NCBI GenBank assembly: GCA_003255065.1
Contig: QAOA01007233.1
Coordinates: 186,001 to 250,000 of the forward strand
DNA length: 64,000 nt
Reading direction: 5' to 3'
Source: Cercis canadensis
Lineage: Eukaryota > Streptophyta > Magnoliopsida > Fabales > Fabaceae
This document shows positions 57,545 through 64,000 of this stretch, one piece after another (within the stretch, counting starts at the first letter, position 1; each line of letters starts with the position of its first letter). The notes below the pieces were generated by a model. The model ran no database searches and was not told the origin of the DNA. It was given only the letters and a program-made list of their open reading frames with translations. Position numbers and translations under genes: made by a program.

Positions 57545-58535
57545 AAGTCTACAAAACCCCTCAACTATAATTTATTGCACTTTATCTTTCATACTTAAAA
57601 AATATAAGAAAGACCTTCTTTAATTATGAAAATGTGCATTTTATCCCCAAATACCATATAGACATCCATTAATGGACGGAAAGAATCACATGTCATGCAC
57701 GTGCAATCTCAAAACTCAAAAAATCATAAAGCCAAAAAACCATAGCTAGGAACTCCAAAATCTTTTAAAAAATTTAGAGAAATTCGTTCTTAATTAGAGA
57801 GGAATAAGAGAATAAGTGAAATCGCATCTAGAAACTCAAAAAATCATAGCTAATATCCTCAAAATTTGCTTGGGTAGTGTTAGAAAATGAATTTCGAAAC
57901 CCCTTGAAGAATTTGAAAAAAGATTAAACCATTTGAAAAAAGAAATTACTTGGGTAGTATTAGAAAATAAATTTTGCACAAAATTTCTCAAAGAATTTGG
58001 AGAAATTCACTCTTGATTGGCCGGATTAAGTGACATGTACCGCTGTTGCCATTAGCTTTTCGTGCTTCATTTTGAGCTTCAATCTTAAAATTAATAGCAT
58101 AATGTTGTTACAAATTTCAGAAGCTTTAAAATTATATATGATTTACAAATTTTAGTTGAAAAATAAGAGAAATATGAAGAGGACCCAAATAGATTTGAAA
58201 ACGGGTCGAATTCTAGAAATGGATATTCGCTGGAGGTTGAATATGATAATTTTTTAATATTATAATTTGACCCCAAATTTTTTAAATATTACTTTTTGAC
58301 CCTATTTTAATAAATTTATTTTTATTTATATCCTTATAAATTGTACTATGGCCCAGATTAAACACTCCACATGCCAAGCACGTGATTCTTTCCGTCTATT
58401 TTTGGATGTCCGTCTAGGTCTTGAGGGTAAAATACACATTTTAGTAGTTGAATGAGATATTTTTTACGTTTTTGAAGCATGAAAGGTAAAGTGCAACAAG
58501 AATATAATTTAGGAGAATTTTTTAGATTTTTCCCA
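57545..58535. mobile_element. Large foldback element upstream of RGLG
   Basis: Arms of about 165 bases (left about 57545-57710, right about 58368-58535) are clear reverse complements. The left reads ttgcactttatctttcatac and the right gcatgaaaggtaaagtgcaa; the left inner end is ggaaagaatcacatg and the right inner end cgtgattctttcc. The interior of about 650 bases has short internal repeats (cttgggtagtgttagaaaat / cttgggtagtattagaaaat). No coding capacity. It begins about 310 bases upstream of the RGLG ATG. Confidence 0.7.
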
Positions 58536-58789
58536 AAGAAGTATAATACTGAATGATGATGATTTGGCCAAAATAGCTGCGAATGGATGACAGAAATAAT
58601 ATTAAAGGCTTTTGGTGGGAAAGGGGACCATGATTGTCTGACTTTACACTTGTTTTATAAATGGGGTGCATGCTATGCCCCATTACGTGACACAGGTTGT
58701 AATTTTTTTTACATAATTTTAATTTTATATTATATTAATTATATAATTTAAATTTTATTAAACTCATTTAAAAAAAATTTAATAAAATT

Positions 58790-58852
58790 TTGTACTCAAA
58801 GCTGACTGACTGTACTACAACCTTGCACTCAAAGTTGACTGACTGTACTATT
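58790..58852. repeat. Tandem duplication (ctcaaagctgactgactgtacta, two copies)
   Basis: The phrase ctcaaag-ctgactgactgtacta occurs at about 58796-58818 and again, with one change, at about 58829-58851. Confidence 0.75.
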
Positions 58853-60653
58853 TGCTTTTTCAACAACAATGTTTACCCTTAGTTAAAATTTTAGAAAGAA
58901 AAGATAACAGAAACCATTTTAACTCAAATTTTAATATTTTACTACATAGACTAAAACATATTATATCAAATGTTTTGTGTACTCGTTTTCATATCTTAAG
59001 AATTAGGGTTAATTTTAATTTTTGAATAGAGTCAATTTTTTTAAATTTAGAACGAGTTATCCCTATTTCAATGGTTCTATTGTTGAAGCATCCCAAATTA
59101 TAACTTTATGTAGGAAGCACTTTGAGCCTTGTAACTAATTGATCTAATTAATCTACAGCTCAATTGACTATTATATTGATTCATCATATTTTTCACATTA
59201 TTTTTCGACTATTTTTTTTGGCTTTTCTTTTATGTGTATTTGAATTTTTTTTTACTACCAAAATGACCTATAGCGGATTAATACCGAATACAATTTCTTT
59301 ATTAGGGGAAACCCTCCATGGCCCAAATTAGACTCCAAATGGCATTTGTTAAAATATTAAAGAAATTGGGATAAGAATGGTAGAGGTGGGTGGGAGGGAG
59401 AGAAAAAATTTAAGTGTGAGCTAGAGTCAAATTTTAAAATATATTAATAAAAAATAAGATAATGTTGAGTTATAAAAATAACACACATATAATATTTTAA
59501 TAAAACAACATCACTATCAATATCTAACAAACTTGGTATAGGTCGGCTACAATATTTAGGCTTAAGTTGATATTTGGGCTTTACTTATTGGAATTGTTAA
59601 AGGCCGAGAACATAGAAGCCGGATACCGAGTGAGCCTAACCCAACCAAACTTGAAACTGAAAAAAATAATTAAATTGGGTGAATGTCTAATGTCGACTAG
59701 GTCATATTTATCCATATCATTTATTTATTTCATTTATATAAAAAGGGTTTTTTTCATTTTTGTGGATTTTTCTTAATTAACATTAACTTTAAAGGTTAAA
59801 AATATTACCATAATTCCAATAAAAAAAACACCATAATTGACTTATTACATAAAAGCATGGATTCATAGAATCAGTTACTTTGTCTAAAATAAGGAGGTTT
59901 CTTAGATACTTTTAGTATTTATGTAGTATGTCATACTACATAGAAATAACCAATAAATGAATGACATGTGTATAAATTAACTATTTTTAAGTTTGTTTAA
60001 AAAATTAAATAAATTATATTTTATATATAATAAAATATAAAAATTATGTATGCTTGATACGTCAGTATAGTATGACATACTTACGTAGTATCATAGAATC
60101 CCCAAAAACTAAGTAAATTATATAGATTTTTCATTAGATTTGTTAAATTATAAAATATCCCTTATTCTTTTGAAAATTACAAAAAAAAAATCCTTTTCAG
60201 TAGAAGTTATAACTTAAATAAGAGGTTCATGATATGATAATGCTAAATGGATAAAAGGTATATGCAAGTTATCAAATAAGATATACCGGTTTTTATTATG
60301 CTAAACTATGAAGTAAGAGGATATGTATGATTTTCATAACAACAAGCAAAATCTATGTAATTTCATTAAACTTCAAGGGAGATAAATGTAATGTTACAAA
60401 TTTATGCTTGTTGTATAACTTCTATTCTTATTTATATTTATGCCAAAGCATAGACTATAACATAATTTACTTCAACTAAAACATTTTAGGGTTTACAATC
60501 ATTGCCGCTGAACAAATTTAAAGAAACAAATCATCTCTGTCTTAAGTCTTCAACTTAGTGTATCAGATCATTAAAGGCTTAATTGCACTTTTGGCCTCGG
60601 AAAGCATAAAGGACAAACCCGATTTCGTGATTTAGCTAAAATTTATATTTTTT
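58853..60653. other. AT-rich intergenic stretch
   Basis: No gene is supported. Contains one foldback element (59896-60101) listed separately and AT-rich filler. Confidence 0.4.
59896..60101. mobile_element. Foldback MITE with gtatgtcatac arms
   Basis: The left arm ggtttcttagatac ... atgtagtatgtcatac and the right arm gtatgacatacttacgtagtatcatagaatcc are imperfect reverse complements over about 40 bases around an AT-rich centre. Confidence 0.55.
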
Positions 60654-61202
60654 GGCTTAATTACAATTTTAGTCCCCCTATTTTAACCACTTGAACGTTT
60701 TGGTCCCCCTTCTTTAAAAATAAACTATTGAGTCCCTCTATATTCATAAAATGTACAAGTTTAGTCCATTTATCTTTAAGTCAAAATTCTTAGGTTTATT
60801 TCAATGTGTAAAGTTTTTTGATTCATAATCTCACCGTTCAGATTAAAGGGCTACATCTTGTAAACCTTCTCACTAAATTTGAGCTCAATCTAACGGTGAA
60901 ACTCAGCCCAAAATACCAAAATCATAAGTTTTCATCTAACTAAAAATTTAGACTTATTCACCGTTAGATCGAGCTGAAATTTAATGAAAAGATTCACAAG
61001 ACGTAACTCTTCAATCTGAACGGTGGGATTATGAATCAGAGAACTTTACACCTTGAAATAAACCTAAGAATTTTGACTTAAAGATAAATAGACTAAACTT
61101 GTACATTTTATGAATATAAAGGGACTTAATTGTTCATTTTTAAAGAATGAAGACCAAAACGTTCAAGTGGTTAAAATAAGGGGACCAAAATTACAATTAA
61201 GC
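60654..61202. mobile_element. Long-TIR MITE, probably Mutator-like
   Basis: The two halves form an almost complete inverted repeat of about 245-base arms. The left begins ggcttaattacaattttagt and the right ends accaaaattacaattaagc. Inner landmarks also pair: ctcaccgttcagattaaagg with ttcaatctgaacggtggg, and aatctaacggtgaa with ttcaccgttagat. The ggcttaattrcaattttagtcccc terminus is a type I associate with plant MULE-derived MITEs. No clean 9-bp duplication is seen. Confidence 0.8.
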
Positions 61203-64000
61203 ATACTTTTTTTTCTCACTTTTACAAATTTCCTGGAGTAAGTATACTATCCTCACCCTAATTTGATATGGGTTTTATTGTTTTTGAATTGTATTATCCA
61301 TTCCAGTATGGATCTGATCGAATTTAAGTTTCTAGACATTGTTTAATTCATGTATCTATAAATCATCTACTTTCATCCCAACTCTTTTATGTATCATATT
61401 GTTCAGGATCCAATGTACTTGTTTGGCTAAAAATCAAAGCTTTTTTCCTGGATTTTTGCAATTTTCACCGTGTAAGTATATTGTCCTCACCATATTGAAT
61501 ATCCATTTTGTTATTTTTGAAATTTGGAGCTTTTCCGTTTCACTTCTCGATATAACAAATTTTTGGATTGTTTAATACTTTCATTCATAAATCTACAAAA
61601 AAGAATTAAATAATATTTTCTACTTAGAATTTGCTTGCAAGAAAAAGGGTGAGCTTGATTATCTCTTACCAATGTATAAAATCATTATATTTACCTAAAA
61701 AAAAGTGTTTTTTCTGCAAGTAAAACTATCTATAATCATTGTATTCGCTCTTCTCTTTTGCTCATTTTTCTATTTATCTTATCTCTCTTAATGGATCTAA
61801 TTTCTCTTTTAACTAATTACTCGTACATGACATAAACTTGCAACTAGTTATAAATAATGCTTCAACTTTTAAGTTGTCAAATATATTTCTTTTTGTCATT
61901 TTTTTTATAAAACTTCTTGTCATATATGAAGGCACTTGATTTTATAAACAGGTGAAATAGCTTGGTGTTGGCAAGAAATTCAATTGCTCCCTTGTTCAAG
62001 TAAGTTCAAGCTCTAATCTTGAAACGTCACACAATTTATATTCCAAGACTCTCGGAATTTTTTTTGTTTTTAGTTTCCAAGAGAGGTTTTGGTGAATAGC
62101 AAATGAACTCGAAGGACTTGCAATTTAATGGATGACAAAGGATCAATATTTAGTTTTGTGAGCATAACTAACTAATAAAACCTTGGTCCTATACTCCTAT
62201 TTCCACTATTTCGTAGTCTTTCCTTGAAATCCATATTAAATGGAATTTTTTTAATTATATATGTATGTTTGAGTTATATTCTACACGATTATTGAATGGG
62301 ATATTAGATGAAATTGCAACTACTTTAATTTTGGACTATTAATATTTATATTGTAGATAGTGCCATGGGAGCACTGATCGACTTTTACTATTAGGTTATA
62401 ATTAAATTATTAATATTTAATTGTTACTTAAGGTTTAGCAAATAAGTAAAAAGGTAAAAAAAAAACAAAAACAAAACAAAAGTTCTAACTATTTGTTTGG
62501 TTATTACTCTAATGAACGTATGATGTGTGATCAAAGGCTTGAATACACAAATGGCATATATATATCTTGCACATTTCTTGTGTCTGCATAATTTCCTTTA
62601 TCATGGTTATTAAGATTTTTCGTTTTGCCATTAGAGTCTATGCTTGGGGGGGAAAAATGAGTGAATTGGAAAAATTTGTAAAGGAAGATTTCTTTTGACA
62701 TCTATGAAAAATTTCCCAGCTATATTAACTTCAATAGAACAGCTATGGAAAATATCCTAATCTATATTATCACCAATTTGAGAAGTTGACTCATTATTTT
62801 TTAATAGGATTACATATTAAAAATGCAAGCGATATCATAATATCTTTTAACTTTAAACAAGATGTAAAAAGTTATACAATTATACATAATACGATTGGTC
62901 TAAGGATCTCTTAAAAAAATTCAAATTCAAATTTGAATCATCAATTTCTCACGTCCCGAGTTAAAAAATTTAGCTTTATACATCTGATAGCAAAAAGAAA
63001 AAAAAAAAGTAGTAAGTTGCATTAGAAATTATATATTCTTTTGATTTGATTTATGTCTTAGCATAACAAGGACTATATATTTGTAGTTTGATGACTTAGC
63101 TGAGTAATTTTTAAATTTCTGATCAATCACTTAGTTCATATATATGTAATTGATTTGTGGATCTTCTCTTTTTTCCTACCACTCTATTAGAGGTGGGAAA
63201 AAAGCTTAAGCATGTTCATACCTTAATCACTTAGTTCATATGTATATATGTGTGGTACCACCTGATTTTAGCAGTGATTTACCTTTCTTGGGAATGAACT
63301 TAAACGTGATCATACCTTTTAATGCATGAGTTCAAAGTCAATTAGATGAATGAACTTAAGAGTGTTGGGTGGTATACATTCAAATCAGCATATGTTCAAG
63401 TCAATTAGACAAGTTTTTCCTCACATAACTTTTAATGCATAATTTTTAAAGGATTTATATAGTTATATGGGAAAACAATTGCATAATGCATTTCTATTTT
63501 TGTTTTTGGTAAGATTCATTACTAATTTTTTTTTTTTTTTTATTGTTCTTTGCAACTTGCTATGCTCTCTGAAACTGTTCTCATTCTTTTTTTTCCCCCC
63601 TTAGATTCAATATCTATTCTTTTGATATATCATGAATCTAAGCAAGGAATTTATTATGCTTAATTATTCTTGAGAAATATTTAATTCTCTTTCAAAGATT
63701 ATTACCATGCACTTTGTTATTGGTACTATTGATATATCATGAATCTATGCAATGAATTCATTATGTTTAATTATTATTGAGAATTATTTTATTCTCTTGC
63801 AAAGATTATTATCATACATTTTGTTAATGGGGTAGGAGCACTTACTTGATTAATGGAGATTGATCATTATGCTTTCTAGCTTTACATGTATGTGTAAGAC
63901 ATGTTTATAGTGAACTCTAAAACATAAAACTACTTGTGATTGGATTTTTTTTTTTGTTACATTAGGAGAATGATATAATACACAACTCAAGAGTTGTATA
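61203..64000. other. AT-rich right flank with local duplications
   Basis: No gene is supported. Segments 61205-61400 and 61440-61620 are loosely similar (gtaagtatantntcctcacc). The phrase atcacttagttcatatntatatgtg recurs at about 63127 and 63228. Confidence 0.4.
63622..63836. repeat. Tandem duplication of about 108 bp
   Basis: gatatatcatgaatctaagca (63622 on) and gatatatcatgaatctatgca (about 63731 on) head two consecutive units. They stay alignable through ttcaaagattattaccatgcactttgttattgg and the matching ttgcaaagattattatcatacattttgttaatgg. Confidence 0.85.

Noticed and set aside
1..64000. Search for tRNA, rRNA, CRISPR and known microRNA sequences
   Set aside because: Only SINE-type box A/B pairs were seen; no complete tRNA cloverleaf, rRNA, CRISPR-like array or familiar plant miRNA was recognised by eye.

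Overview
The window is nuclear DNA from a flowering plant, most likely a eudicot. It is AT-rich, its genes are split by GT-AG introns, and the spaces between genes hold MITEs, SINE-like copies and simple repeats. The coding content is typically plant: a NAC factor, a type I MADS-box gene, a copine/RING E3 ligase of the RGLG family, a mitochondrial ribosomal protein and small secreted cysteine-rich peptides. Single N positions inside homopolymers (7764, 10626, 13246, 20558, 29885-29888) mark places where the assembly is uncertain. The genus cannot be named from the sequence alone.

Layout. 0.5-13.1 kb: a cluster of secreted six-cysteine peptide genes, all on the minus strand, sharing the spacing CX3CX3C-X(8-12)-CX3CX3C. 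Two copies are intact (4314-4526 and 10191-10415), three are disrupted (0.6, 3.1 and 12.9 kb) and one is a signal-peptide relic (7.3 kb). A CACTA-type MITE and a GC-rich tandem-repeat element lie between them. 14.2-17.6 kb: a four-exon NAC gene (minus). 17.6-23.9 kb: non-coding with SINE-like copies. 23.9-25.7 kb: a two-exon gene for a small one-membrane-span protein (plus).

26.6-42.8 kb is the most unusual region. Three tandem paralogues on the minus strand (units A, B, C) encode an N-terminal membrane segment, two MYND zinc fingers, a long alpha-helical/coiled-coil region spread over many small exons, and a C-terminal C3HC4 RING. I rebuilt A (521 aa) and C (565 aa) as 15-exon genes with consistent splice phases. 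B lacks the membrane segment and complete MYND fingers, has lost two RING zinc ligands, and carries three tandem copies of one coiled-coil exon. The RING end of all three matches the RING of the RGLG gene 7-20 kb away in sequence, exon size and intron position. The N-terminal layout recalls the TM-MYND start of the plant UBP15-19 deubiquitinases. The simplest reading is a chimeric, locally expanded family of predicted ubiquitin ligases.

46.1-48.1 kb: a three-exon gene for mitochondrial ribosomal protein mL41, with a Tourist-like MITE in its second intron. 49.4-57.2 kb: an 11-exon RGLG-type E3 ligase (432 aa) whose 5.25-kb first intron contains a complete, intronless type I MADS-box gene on the opposite strand (52862-53323), plus a SINE. 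57.3-64 kb: no gene seen, but several foldback elements and local duplications.

No operon-like co-regulation applies. The functional theme of the right two thirds is ubiquitin ligation (RGLG plus the MYND-RING array). The theme of the left fifth is secreted small peptides.
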